Shown in pieces: positions 12,456-23,375 of a stretch of DNA of 64,000 nucleotides. Each line of letters opens with the position of its first letter. Within the stretch, counting starts at the first letter, position 1. The DNA is from Hypericum androsaemum (Eukaryota > Streptophyta > Magnoliopsida > Malpighiales > Hypericaceae). The position numbers and the translations under genes are program-made. The stretch is taken from contig OZ023190.1 of assembly GCA_963995505.1 (NCBI GenBank), positions 16,734,092 to 16,798,091 on the forward strand, written 5' to 3'. The notes beneath the pieces were generated by a model that worked only from the letters and a program-made list of their open reading frames with translations, had not been told where the DNA came from and ran no database searches.

Positions 12456-12589
12456 GTGGAATAATTAGGGATACATATAGCAAATAGTTTTGAGTATTAA
12501 TTCATTCAGTATCACGGAATTAGTTTATTTTGCAGTGCATAGGCAGGGGTTATATCTGAATTACTAGATAGGTAGGGACATGTGGTACC

Positions 12590-12696
12590 TTTGGATTCGT
12601 AGCTCAACGGTACAAGACATCTTAAATATTTAGGAGGTTCATAGTTCAAACTCTTGCATTGTTATAGTGTAAATTTTACTTTTAAAAAAATCAGAA
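12590..12696 (+). mobile_element. tRNA-derived SINE (copy 1, plus strand)
   Basis: An RNA polymerase III A box (TAGCTCAACGGT) is followed about 35 bp later by a B box (GGTTCATAGTTCAAACTC), then a GTGTAAATTTTAC block and an A-rich tail. The element is flanked by a near-perfect target duplication: GACATGTGGTACC at 12577-12589 and GAAATGTGGTACC at 12694-12706 (12 of 13). Copies at 15496-15595 and 52056-52144 share the same architecture. Confidence 0.8.
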
Positions 12697-12706
12697 ATGT
12701 GGTACC

Positions 12707-13830
12707 CAAAATTAGAGCAAGTTTCTGTGGGTCTAGATAATTCTTAAAAAGGAGGCGGTATATTGTGTTCGATTTTTAGTTGCGCCGAATAGAGACCAGG
12801 AAATAGTACACTCATTCGAGGCTGTGGGGAGGTTGTGGTTGGGGCACGGACAGTGGTGAGTGGGCCGGGAAGGTAGAGGTGGGGGACTTTTGGAAATGGT
12901 GAGGGAAGGAGGTTGAAGATGGTGTCATAAGATGACGGGAGGAGAGAACTAAATGAGAATTTTTTTATATTTCTAGTTTTCCAATTTTTATGTTATAAAA
13001 AAATTTACATCTATTAATTTTAAATTATTTAATAGTTTTCCAATCTATTAATTTTAAATTATTTAATAGTTTAAATATATGGTGATGTGTATGCCACGTG
13101 GTTTTTTTAGAAAGTATGCTACATGATTGGTGATGTGTCACTTGCTGTACAAAAAGTTTGTCTTGGGATTTTAATTGACCCGTTTTGAAAAGTACAACGT
13201 GTAATTAAGAGTAGCAATGGGTAAGGTAGGGTAAGGATCTATAGGATCAAATCCCTGACCCTTGATTTAGAAGTAAAACTCAAACTCTATACACGATCCT
13301 ATGAGTATTTTGAATAAAGACCCAGACCCTAGGGTCCAAACAAAGATGCATGCCCTACCCATAGACCTATTATTTTACAACACACTTTTATCATTTCAAT
13401 ATAATCAAAATAAAAAAATGCGAATCATTAAAAAAATTTCCTCTCAAAGTCTATGTGATAAAATGATAATATCAAATTTAAAGTTGAGAATAAACTATAT
13501 CCCAACTAAATAAGTGTGGTTCAAATGGATAGCATTTGACTACAACATAAAAGAAAATATATGCGGCTACATTTTTTTTAGTGTCAGCCGCTACATTTTT
13601 TTTATAGTCAAGCTCTAGTTTTTTTGGGTGTGGGCTAATTTCTTTTACGATTGTGTTTAAACATTTTCAGGAATATATAAATATGAATATAAGTAGGGTA
13701 TAACTATGGTCTAATTAGGATAGACTCTAATTAATAGGTCTATCAGTAAGGTCGAGGGTGGGAGAGGAAGAGAGATAGTTGGTTTAAATCTAGTCCACAC
13801 TCAATCCGTCCTCGGTGGATAACTCTCATC
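12707..13830. other. Intergenic DNA, no gene seen
   Basis: No coding signal. Around 13207-13375 two roughly inverted CAATGGGTARGG-like strings suggest an eroded hAT-type non-autonomous element, but no target duplication was found. A duplicated CTATTAATTTTAAATTATT string lies at about 13010-13065. Confidence 0.4.
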
Positions 13831-13994
13831 AAAAGGACAAGTGGCGCCTAGAGGACGCAACTGCCCCTCCATGCAACCCACTACAGAAGTTTTGCAAACA
13901 TTCACCAAAGACTCCAACTTTATAATCAAAGACTCCAATCTTTTGCGATTCTTCCCTCCAATCCCCGATTCGGGGAAAACTCTAGAAGGTCAGG

Positions 13995-14390
13995 TTAGGG
14001 CTTACAAAGATGAAAGGGGGGCAGCGGCAAAAGAGCAGAAGACGCAGCCATGTGTGAGGCGGTCGACCTTGAGGATTCCCTGCAGCATCTCTGAGAAGAA
14101 GTCCTTGGACGACATGTAGGCTTTGGCGACGTTGTCGATTGTGCTGGACGAGAGGAAGAAGCGGCGGACAACTTCCCCTTCCTGGGGTTCGCAGATGGAG
14201 GTTGGGGATGACCGTGGACTGGGAATCGAGGTGGAGAGACTGCAGAGAAGGAAGTGGAGGTAGGGACTAAGTTGTTGGATTTGGAGTTCAATGCCAAGAT
14301 TACCGAGAGAAGCTTTTAGGGAGAGAGAGAGGAGAAAGTTAGGAGAGGAAGGAAGAAGGATGAGGGGAGGAGAATGCTAGGGTTTTCATA
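13995..14390 (-). pseudogene. Degraded first exon of an unidentified nuclear gene
   Basis: On the minus strand a pyrimidine-rich 5'-UTR-like stretch (AAACCCTAG, then CT-rich) leads into a Ser/Thr/Pro-rich frame that looks like a plastid transit peptide (ALNSKSNNLVPTSTSFSA). The expected ATG position reads TTG (14295-14297). After about 30 codons the protein-like signal moves to another frame (STIDNVAKAYMSSKDFFSEM) and ends near a plausible splice donor at about 14010. A lost start and a frame change suggest a broken or captured fragment. I cannot name the parent gene. It could also be chance. Confidence 0.3.
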
Positions 14391-14681
14391 AAATTATAAA
14401 TAAATTTTGTACTAATTTGGTAATTTATCCATCGACACGTCACCCACGACTAATCCGAGTCAGAACTATGTGGCACTCCACGTAGGAATCAAAACAACGT
14501 CGTTTGTCCAAAAAATTGCGAACTAGACCTATTAGTGATAAAAATTGAAATAAAGTGGACTTATTTTACGGTTTTGAAACTACAGTGTACCCAAGTGATA
14601 ATCGGTAAAACTACATGGTACTTAAGTGTACTTTTTTAATAATTTTTCGGTCCCAATTAATTAAAGGTGTCGGGGTCTTCT

Positions 14682-14979
14682 GAGACCAGATTGAGTGGGG
14701 ACTAAAGAAAATTTGTCCACAGGTGGGGACTACATTTTGGGCCGTCAGATTTGATTATCTTTAAATTTGATGGTCAATAACCTATCAGGTGATATTGGTT
14801 TGTATGCGAAGTGATATTGGTTTGCACGTGAAGTGATATTGGTTTGCAGATGCTGATTTACATGTGAAGTGATATTGTTTTGCATGTGAAGTAATATTGT
14901 TTTGCATGTATAGTGATATTGGTTTGAGTTAGTCTCCATAGCTGGAGACTAGCCCAGTCCCCACCAAATCTGTCCCGGA
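14682..14979. mobile_element. MITE-like element with imperfect terminal inverted repeats
   Basis: The left end (GAGACCAGATTGAGTGGGGAC) and the reverse complement of the right end (GGGACAGATTTGGTGGGGAC) match over about 20 bp with a few differences. Both flanks carry TCTTCT (14676-14681 and 14980-14985), extending to GGTCTTCT and GATCTTCT, so an 8-bp hAT-type duplication with one change is likely. It is under 300 bp and has no coding capacity. Confidence 0.55.
14783..14927 (+). repeat. Tandem repeat inside the MITE
   Basis: About six units of roughly 22 bp built on GTGATATTGGTTTGCATGTGAA, with point changes and one partial unit. They fill the centre of the MITE-like element. Confidence 0.7.
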
Positions 14980-15495
14980 TCTTCTCGGTTATAATTAGCA
15001 TTTAATTGTCCCGATGCAGGGAATTTGTTGCGAATCATAAGTCATAAGTAGCAGTTAATGGTCCTGATCAGGGAATTTATTATATTTCCACACAAGTGAG
15101 ATTCTTTTTGATGGGCAGTAAAACAGGATTTCAATCGTAGTTTTGAAAAAAATATATTCTTTTTCAGAGGTGAGCCCAATCATAAAATATTCGTTTATAG
15201 GCCAAAACTCCACAAATAGAGGAAACCTTGAGGTCTTCGATGTGAGGCTAGTTCTACAATTCAACATCGGATTTTTTATATTTTTCTCTTTTGGTTGAAA
15301 TTGCATAATATTCAAATTTTTATTATCACAATAATAATAAACTTTTATATACCAAATTCTATTACAATTGCATTTTCTCTAACGACAAAGTTAAAAAAAC
15401 CAATTACAAGTAGATGTTCTCCAGTAATATAATAGATTCACAAAAACCAAACCAGTGAAACTAGTTAAAATTTTACGACATTAGATTTAGTAATT

Positions 15496-15595
15496 TTTTT
15501 TGAAAGGTAAATTTTTTACACCTATCCAAGGCTTGAACCTTTGATCTCCTTGAATTTTACAACTCCTTGTACCGCTAGGCTATAAGCCCTTTGGT
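15496..15595 (-). mobile_element. tRNA-derived SINE (copy 2, minus strand)
   Basis: Read on the minus strand it has an A box (TAGCCTAGCGGTACAAG), a B box (GGTTCAAGCCTTGG), the block GTGTAAAAAATTTACC and an A tail. It is flanked by a perfect 18-bp target duplication, ACATTAGATTTAGTAATT, at 15478-15495 and 15596-15613, which fixes both ends. Confidence 0.9.
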
Positions 15596-15613
15596 ACATT
15601 AGATTTAGTAATT

Positions 15614-16875
15614 ATCCATAATTTTTAGTCATTATTTTTAAATTTTAAATTATTATTAGGAGTTTGAATTCTAGTTTGGATTTTACGTGATAAATTTTTT
15701 GGTTTTTTATAATAGGACCTTTTTGTTATTATTTTAATTAGTTGAATTTGATTAATAAAAAAAAGTTTACCATAATCGTCTTGTTGTTCCTGTCTCGAAT
15801 CAAAATTATCATTTTTTGTTCAAGCACACCTCTTGCTGTATCAATATTAAGTTTTAAATTGAATCTCAGATATTCGTCAATAAATTATCGTTATGTTTTG
15901 TACTGCATCGGAAAGTGCCTTTCGCACTATGAAACTAGTTGCAACTCCGTTATGTGTACCTTGCATTGCAATCTATGGGCGGGGGAAGCTAGCCAGTGCG
16001 GAAAAGCATCAGATCACGAAAAATGCCTTTCGTGTGCAAGAAAGAAATCCCCCGCATCTCCACTTTCTAGCAATGTCTCCCATTAAACCAAACAGCACAT
16101 TAAGCTGCTCGTGTACGAAAATCGCGGACCACTATAAGTGAGAGAGAGATGAATGATTCCTTAGGGCTCGAAAGGTACCTCCATTATCAGATCTCCCCTT
16201 TCACCTTTCGCTCTCTGTCCTACGGTATCCTTGGAGTTTGTACACGATTGTCTGTCCTACAGCGGCGCTCACGTTCAGTGTACTTAGGGAAGCCTTAGTT
16301 TTTTGGTTTATACTATCTGATATTCAGACATCTGTCAGATATGATTTTTAAAAAATGACAGAGTTCTCCAAGCATTTAAAATTATCACGATCTCAAGACT
16401 TCAAACTCAATATCTATTGATCAAAATAGAACAACCAGAGACCTCCTTCGATTTGTTCCTCGTCGCCCCTACATGTTAGTTAAGCCAAAGCTGTTAAAAG
16501 ACTACTTTCTGATAGAAGTTCATGAATCTGGTCTAGATTTTCTGGAAATTTCTGATAGATTTGATCTCCTCGCATGAACGGAACACAGCTCATCAGTTAT
16601 TCGAAAATAAAAGAACACAGTGTTAATATTCTGTCTCATGCACCGTCAGCCGGTCAACCTAGATTCCTAGGATGTCTTCCACCAATTCTTCTTTCTCATC
16701 ACCTATCTTTCAAATCTATTCACGGTTGGAAACAACTTCGACCTTTCCAATTTCCGCTATTACCCCGTCATGTCGTCATTTCGCTATCACAGATTCGCTC
16801 AATCTTGCACGGTCTAATTGAGGAGCAGATTTGATCCTGGAAGGCCAAATCCAACTAGAACCGTCCTGAACGATC
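15614..16875. other. Intergenic DNA, no gene recognised
   Basis: Open frames at 15742-16141 and 16574-16834 show no domain. The right part is probably the truncated start of the LTR relic that follows, but no TGTCACGACC-type left end is visible. Confidence 0.4.
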
Positions 16876-17072
16876 CAATGATTTACTTGGTTATAATTCA
16901 ATAGTTTACTTAGTTATAATTCAATGGTCTACCTAGTTATGATTCAATGATCCTTTTTTTCCGTCCCGGATAAATCGGGACCATCCCAGTTACGATTCAA
17001 TAGTTTACTCAATTACGATTCAATGGTTTACTCAGTTACGATTCAATAGTTTACCCAGTTATGATTCAATAG
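16876..17072 (+). repeat. Minisatellite, 23-bp unit, in two blocks
   Basis: Units of about 23 bp follow the pattern GTTAYGATTCAATRGTTTAC with a short linker. About three copies sit at 16876-16954 and about four at 16987-17072, with a GC-rich spacer between the blocks (TCCCGGATAAATCGGGACC). They lie within the probable LTR relic. Confidence 0.75.
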
Positions 17073-17079
17073 TTGTGGG

Positions 17080-18320
17080 CTTTTTCATTTTGCACCCCAT
17101 ATTTTTGCATTTTTGCAAAACAGTCCCCGCGTATCCTTCAATAAAAAACCTCCAGCACCGTGCTGGATTTCTCCAGGACCAAATCCGGTCCCCCCTAATT
17201 GACGGAACTGGTAAAATGATTGCATCTACTTGTTTACATAAAGATCGAGAAGTCCAACCGAAGTACTTCAAGAACCGACAACACAGTGTGTTGTTTATTC
17301 ACTTGCTAGGCTTGGTCCAAATTGCTAGCATGATAAACCTATGTCCTCGTAAGCTTATAGGTCCACATCTTACCTTTCAATACTATTTTGAATCATCTCT
17401 TTTGGATCCCGGATGAAAAAGTTATGTTCAGCTTATCATAGCATATCTGAGGTAGTCCGAGATATCAAATACATTCCTTCCAACTATCATTGGCACTTTA
17501 TTTACATAGCAATCTCACTCCAAATATGAATCTAATATGTCATTACGACTAAGTATGGGAGTGACACTATCTAGACCTATCTGAAGTTCATCCGATTTGT
17601 GCTATGTGTTTGTAAAGGTCTATCTGAACTTCTGGTTATGTTTGATATGTGATTATTTGATTACCTTATTTGTGAAGTGGTCCTTTTGTCATAGTAGCCT
17701 TGTGGTAGTATTTGGGTTTGATGGGGATATTTGGTTGGTTAAATACAAGTTACTTATAATATTGGCTTACTAAGTGTTTCAAAGCACTAATCCCTTACTT
17801 CAATCAACAGGTGAAGAGGTTTAAGCCGTGGTTTGCATCTGGAGAAATTTTTCCCTCTGAGTTCAGCCCGTTATCTTCCATCTCGGGCTACATTTGAAGG
17901 TCTCCAGATGGTCTTTCTCTTTTGTAATCTAGGTCGCTCCATTGTACATATTTGTATGGAAAAAAAATGTTTTGACAATTCTGGTAATAAGAATGATGTT
18001 TTATGATTTGAGGCTTGCTAGGTTGTGGTTTATTATATTAAGTTTGACATGATCTAGCGCTGGTCACCGACCACGAATTTGGGTCGTGACAGACTTGGTA
18101 TCAGAGCTCAGTTAAAGCCCTAGGTTTGAGCCTAGCTTATTGTTTGAATTATGTGTTATGTATAATGGAGCATAGGATTTGTCTTATCCTTGAACCTCTT
18201 TTGTTGTGTTGTCCTTTGGTATGCTTAATTCTAATGGAGAAAACACCGAAAGCTCAAAACGGAACAAATCACAGAAGAAAAAAGAGCCCATGGATGAGTA
18301 TCATCAATCATGATTAATAT
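17080..18320 (+). mobile_element. Ty3/gypsy LTR relic with PBS and leader
   Basis: A sequence ending GGGTCGTGACA (to 18091) is followed four bases later by TGGTATCAGAGC (18096-18107), the primer-binding site complementary to plant initiator tRNA-Met. LTR ends of this kind with this spacing are typical of Tekay/Del-type chromoviruses. About 210 bp of leader follows and then similarity fades. No gag-pol or second LTR is present. The left limit is unclear and may extend to about 16.3 kb. Confidence 0.6.
18096..18107 (+). other. Retrotransposon primer-binding site (tRNA-iMet)
   Basis: TGGTATCAGAGC is the exact consensus for minus-strand priming by initiator tRNA-Met and lies just after an LTR terminus. 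Confidence 0.8.
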
Positions 18321-19579
18321 TCACATAACAAGTCAGGTGTTTTAATTGCGTGCTTTATCATTATCACTTAATCCAAAAGGACAGTAATTGGTCAAACACT
18401 ACCATCAAGCTTAGTTCCTACGTCTTAGAAAGAATCAACTATATACTATCGGAGAACATATTTTACATCTATACCACTATTCTATCTGCATATATGTTCC
18501 AAGTAACTCTATTTTCCACAAATACTAAGTTTAACATTTGAACCACTCATTGCAAGAAGTACAAATCTGAACCACATTTGACAATCTAGCCTAAATTATC
18601 TAGGTGACACTCTTTACTGCAACTTGAAGGTTTTAGGACTTTTTTTTAGTGGAGAAGGTTTCGACACTTAACTGTATGCACGTACATCATCTACCAGTAT
18701 GGATATCAATTGTCAAGGATTCTATAACATGATAATGATATATAATAACAAAAAGTTACTGCTTTGTAGGTCATCTACAAATAAATTGGTAGGCCTTAAC
18801 ACACAATATAAGATCAGTAACCTACTAATTTCTTTAGATAACAAACCATTTATACCGTAAATAATTCCAATTACGATATAGCATACATGCAAGGGTTAGA
18901 GCAATAACAAAGTATTTGCTAGCCGAAATGAAGAGAGAACCATTTTCCAGCAGAAGCACTTCCTGCCTCATAAGCATATTTGAAAATCCTTATCAAACTA
19001 GCATTTATTTAGTAGACATTTAAATTGTGTATTTTCAAACAGACAGCCAATTCTCCACACCAAGCATCTGTACTAAATACCATCCTAAGCACTTTCAAAA
19101 ATGTTACATCCATCCATGATTTTCAAATAAGAAGAGGTTCAGAAGTGTAATGCACAGAGCACAATCATCATTCTACATTAGAATTGTGCAGTCTCTTAAA
19201 AAAGGCATGGGAGGTCTATGCAAAGGCACTTAATTCAAGCAAGAGGCGATGAAATCAATTGTGTGGTCTATCAAACAAACATGAAGCCCCGATTGTTCGA
19301 AGTAAACCAACCATGCAGCAGTTGAAATCATAGTGAAATAATAAGAAACACGCAAAATACGGCATTTTCCCCCATGTAAATCACAACCATACACGGAAAA
19401 AATACAAACAAAATTAATTACTATTCTTGGCAGAAAAGGTGAAGGGACAATAACCATAGAAGGGGGAAATGTCTCTCTCAACTGAATCCATTTCCGATTA
19501 CCCTTACTGGTTTAGAAAGTACCATGTGAGAGCTTAGGGAGTTCTGTACTCATACCAACAGTATATACAAGATTCAGAA
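18321..19579. other. Intergenic DNA, includes probable DENR 3' UTR
   Basis: No coding signal. The part next to 19580 should contain the 3' UTR and polyadenylation site of the minus-strand DENR gene. I cannot place the site. Confidence 0.4.
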
Positions 19580-21390
19580 TCAAGCAGCCGGGACTTTTCT
19601 CCCATCTTCGATAAAATAAATTGCAGATTCCGTTACCTGGCAAAGAGCAAGCAGGAAGACGCTTAAACCACATTTTGAATGAAAAACGAATCTGTAGATC
19701 TGCTAGTTAGACTCAGCATATCATTAGAACATAAGTGATGAGAAATGTGCACAATGTTTCAGAAACATCAATCCAAGCACATTAGTGGCCAGAAGATCAT
19801 AACAGATCCTTACTCTCAACAGCCTTAATTTCTTCATGCATCATTTTATGGACATGGCAACGAAGAATAAAACGAAGCAGACAATTCGCAGACGAAAATA
19901 GAAGAATTGCTCATTCTAGGCTACCTGAGGAAATCAGAATTATAATATTTCCCTTCACCACAAAATTGAAAACAGACTACAAAGCTTCCTCGTCCAAGTT
20001 CATCATTAGCATCAATCCCCATGAACACTGATCACAAAACATCTTTTAACAATCAAAAGTGTCTTTCCAATGAATTTTGCATGTGAATAATTTTAGGCGT
20101 TGCAGCTTCAAACACTAGTCTCTTTTCAATTCGCTTGAGATTTAAGATCAGCACCAATAAGTTTTCCACTGGCAAGCTGTGCCGAACTACTTTACTTAAT
20201 ATAGAGAAAATTACAGCCAGATTATTTGGCAGGATTCTGCTTTAGAAAAAATATCAAAAGACGAACAGTGTAATAGGTTAAATGTTTAAAAACTCAATTT
20301 TCCTTTGTACGAGGGAGCAAACCCAAAATCAATCATAATCAACCAAAAAGACTATACTATAATTTCCAGAAACAAAAATATATAATGAGAATTACATCAG
20401 GCCACGTGTCGGTTATGAAGTCAACAATGTCATAGGCAATGTCTCCTTGAACATCGATCTGTTCTTTCTCAGTTGGACCCTGCACCCAATCAGATGAAGG
20501 GATGTAAGAAAAGATCACACTGAAAGCAACTACATGCAATTGCAACCCTACAAACACAGGTCAAACCTTAACAACAGAGGCTCCGGTTGCAAATTTCTTC
20601 CCGAGCTTCTTCGATGCGTCCGAAAGTTTTACACCTACAGCATATTCCCATAACCGTTACAACAGAACTTCACAAAGAAGCACCAAAACCAAACAAACAG
20701 AGAGTGACAGCAAATTGCTAACCGAAAAGATCCAGTCCTTTTACAGTGGTGATGCACTTCCGCCTGCTGCGTGTAACCTTCTCAATAACAACTTCCGGCT
20801 TTTCCTACCCCACAAACAATCAACAACAAGAAACAGTCCTCAGAACTAGCTTGAAATTGAAACCCTAGGAGATCAAAACCCGCAGAACCCTTACTTTCTT
20901 CTTGATCTTCCCACCAGGCAGACGTTTTACTTCTTCTGACTTAGGCACAGAACCGCTCGCTGCAAACACACCGTAGCGATCAAATTCTCGTCTCCAAACA
21001 TTAAAAACAAACTTGAAATAGAAAAAATAAATAGTATAGAAAAGGCTTACCAGATGTAGCAGGTGCGTCTCCGCCGCTGATGCCGGCCGATCGTAACTGG
21101 TCGGCGACCTTATTAGCTTCCTTCGAGTTCGCTTCTGCGCACCGTTTTGACAACAAATCCAGTCTATTAAAAAGCTAACAAGCACACAGAAAAACAGTAT
21201 TTGAAAATAAATAAAAAATATTCGAAGAATATGGAAGAAAACCTTTGAGGAGATCGGGGTAGAGGTCGGCGGCGTTTTGGAGTAACCAGGGTTTGCATTT
21301 CTCGAAATCCGGTCCATACTCGCAGTACTCGGCCGGTAAGGAGCAGACCGGGCAGTACAGCACGCGAACCGGCTGGGGCTTTTCCGCCAT
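19580..21390 (-). CDS. DENR: Density-regulated protein (DENR) homologue, SUI1 domain
   Basis: The gene encodes a 195-residue DENR/Tma22 family protein. With its partner MCT-1 the family ejects post-termination tRNA and mRNA from 40S subunits and promotes re-initiation after upstream ORFs in the cytosol. Seven coding exons rebuild with continuous frame and GT-AG introns: 21243-21390, 21051-21134, 20895-20959, 20723-20804, 20567-20634, 20396-20479 and 19580-19636. The N-terminus has a zinc-binding pattern (Cys13, Cys16, Cys23 in [15 protein letters not shown]). The middle is charged and linker-like. Exons 4-7 form the SUI1/eIF1-like fold, including [19 protein letters not shown] and a [15 protein letters not shown] segment, and the protein ends [11 protein letters not shown]. 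Length is close to the roughly 200 residues of plant homologues. It is transcribed head-to-head with the OST5/TMEM258 gene. The identification rests on family pattern knowledge and is firm. Confidence 0.95.
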
Positions 21391-21834
21391 TGTTATGAGT
21401 GCGAGAGAGAGAGAGAGGCGCAGTGAGTTTGATTCGACTCGGTTAATTAAGAGAGCCGAGGCGTAGGGAGGGTTTGGTTGGGAAATTATGGAAAGCGGGA
21501 ATACGCTGCGTTTTGGCCACTCCGAGTCTTAAACGGTGGTAATTTTTGTAATTTAGGTATTTGTGTAAAATTTCTAAATAATAATGTGCAATTTAAAAAA
21601 AATACTAGACGGGAACGGGCCTGGTAAACGGGAATAATGGAAGGCCCACATAAATGGGCTTGGGCCGGCCCAAATCCAATCCCCGGATCAGTAAAAAGTC
21701 TCCCCCAAGTAAGCGGACCAGAGCGCGTGGGAGTTAGTTGCACAGTCGGTCTCCTAGTGTTGCTCCTCCGATCGAAGCCAATCGCCCGCGAGAGATCGAT
21801 CTTCTTCCCCGCCGCCGCCGCCGCCGTATTAAAA
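21391..21834. promoter_or_regulatory. Shared divergent promoter of DENR and OST5/TMEM258
   Basis: Only 444 bp separate two start codons that point away from each other. The OST5-proximal half carries site II/TCP-type motifs: GGCCCA at 21643-21648, TGGGCT at 21655-21660, TGGGCC at 21661-21666 and GGCCCA at 21667-21672. These are known in promoters of plant translation and growth genes. A (GCC)n run at about 21811-21826 lies in the OST5 5' UTR, and a GA run at about 21402-21416 in the DENR 5' UTR. No clear TATA box is seen for either gene. Confidence 0.7.
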
Positions 21835-23375
21835 ATGGTACGTCTCTCTGTGTGTGTTTCTCCTCCTCCACTCCCTCGTTAATCCTTTTTCCTGGTTTTA
21901 CCCTTGGCTTATAACTGGTATTTGTGTTTTTTTCTCTCTGTTTTAAATTTGTGTCGGAGAAGTCAGTGAAGCCGATCGCGAGTCCGATCCCGGAGGTATG
22001 GTACCCTTCCTTGGCCGTGTTCATGGTCTCCTTCGGCCTACTCGTCACCGCCTCTTTCTTCATGTGAGTTCCGTTTTGCATCTCTTCTCTCTTTGACTTA
22101 TGCGTGTCTAGGGCTAGATCCGGGATTTTTTCGATCAGAGGTTTTCGATTGTAATTGTTAATTTGTTGAATTCCCCGGGATAATTCTAGCGAGATGTCAG
22201 GGAATTTGATATATGATGATTCTTTTTGGAATCCAACGGAGTTGTTAAAGAATCCATTTCGTTGTCATGGAAATAGCATATCGCCACTGTTCGTTTGTGT
22301 TCTTCTTCTTTGTATTGAGAGAGACGTTTTCTGTAATTACACTGTTCGAACTTGCCATGTCCTGAGTGTTTGTGTATTTGCAATCACTGCTGACCTTCCG
22401 AGTTGCAGCTGTAATGTTTATCGACAGCTGGTTCACAGAATTTTTTAGTACAAGAAGGTGTCATTTGTAGATGTTCACATTATGTGCTGAAACTGGGACG
22501 ACAAATAGTGATGTCCTCTGAGATGGTTTTTCACTCTGAATGGTTTTTTTATGTGCCTCACAAATGATGTATTTTCACCGCATCCTTACTGTACTCAACA
22601 TTGGAAGTGCAGATTTTATTTATTTTACTTGATTGAACCGAAAGATCCTTAATGCACCTGGAATGGGTTTTTGCTGCTTATTCATTACATTTAGTTTGAG
22701 GGGTTCCTGTTTGTTGCTATTGGAGACACTGTCTTTGTCTTTCGCTTGCTATTGCTTGATTTCCTTGAATTTCCTTGTTGTGCTAAAGTTTGCCGTTGGC
22801 TTTGGCCACCAAAACCTGAATGTTCATCCAGAAGACAGAAATCTCTTTCTGGCCGAGTTCTCTTTAACATTTTGTCCTCTCATCTGATCTAATCTAGGCT
22901 TGAAACCTTGATCTCCATTGCCTATGTTTTAAACTTGACGGGTGTGCCTGCTCTCACATTCCCTTTCCCCTGTACCCTTGTAAAACACCTTAGTTGCGGT
23001 CGCATGCATGACTACTGTATCAGAAATTGTGCATGGTATTCGTTACATGATTTGCCTGAACTCGGTGTTCTATACCTGTGAAGTCCTTCGTATCCACATC
23101 TCTTCTCTCACCATTCTAATTATGTCATGCAGCTATGAAGCTACCTCTTCTAGGAAAAATCGCAGCCTTGCGAGGGAGTTGGTAACAGGAGCAGTGGCAT
23201 CTTTCTTTCTGGTAAGTCTACGCTTGTGCTCAGTTCGTCATTTGTTTTTACTCTTGAACTATACCAGGTAGTTTATATTAACAATCACAACTCATTTTTA
23301 ACAATCATCACCAAATTTCTGGTGCAGGGTTTCGGGTCCTTGTTCCTGTTGCTTGCTTCTGGTGTTTATGTCTAG
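21835..23375 (+). CDS. Oligosaccharyltransferase subunit, TMEM258/OST5 family
   Basis: The 77-residue product matches the TMEM258/Ost5 family, a small two-helix subunit of the ER oligosaccharyltransferase that N-glycosylates nascent proteins. Coding exons are 21835-21837 (the ATG alone), 21960-22063, 23133-23211 and 23328-23375, all in frame with GT-AG introns. Helix 1 lies at about residues 15-37 (PSLAVFMVSFGLLVTASFF), followed by the family signature FIYEATSS and a basic loop. Helix 2 runs to the C-terminal end (GFGSLFLLLASGVYV), which is strongly conserved from human to plants. The acceptor of exon 2 is a tandem NAGNAG (GAGAAG), so proteins starting MKSVKP or MSVKP are both possible. It shares its upstream region with DENR. 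Confidence 0.92.

Noticed and set aside
13207..13375. Possible hAT-like MITE with CAATGGGTARGG ends
   Set aside because: The inverted ends are too imperfect and no 8-bp duplication was seen.
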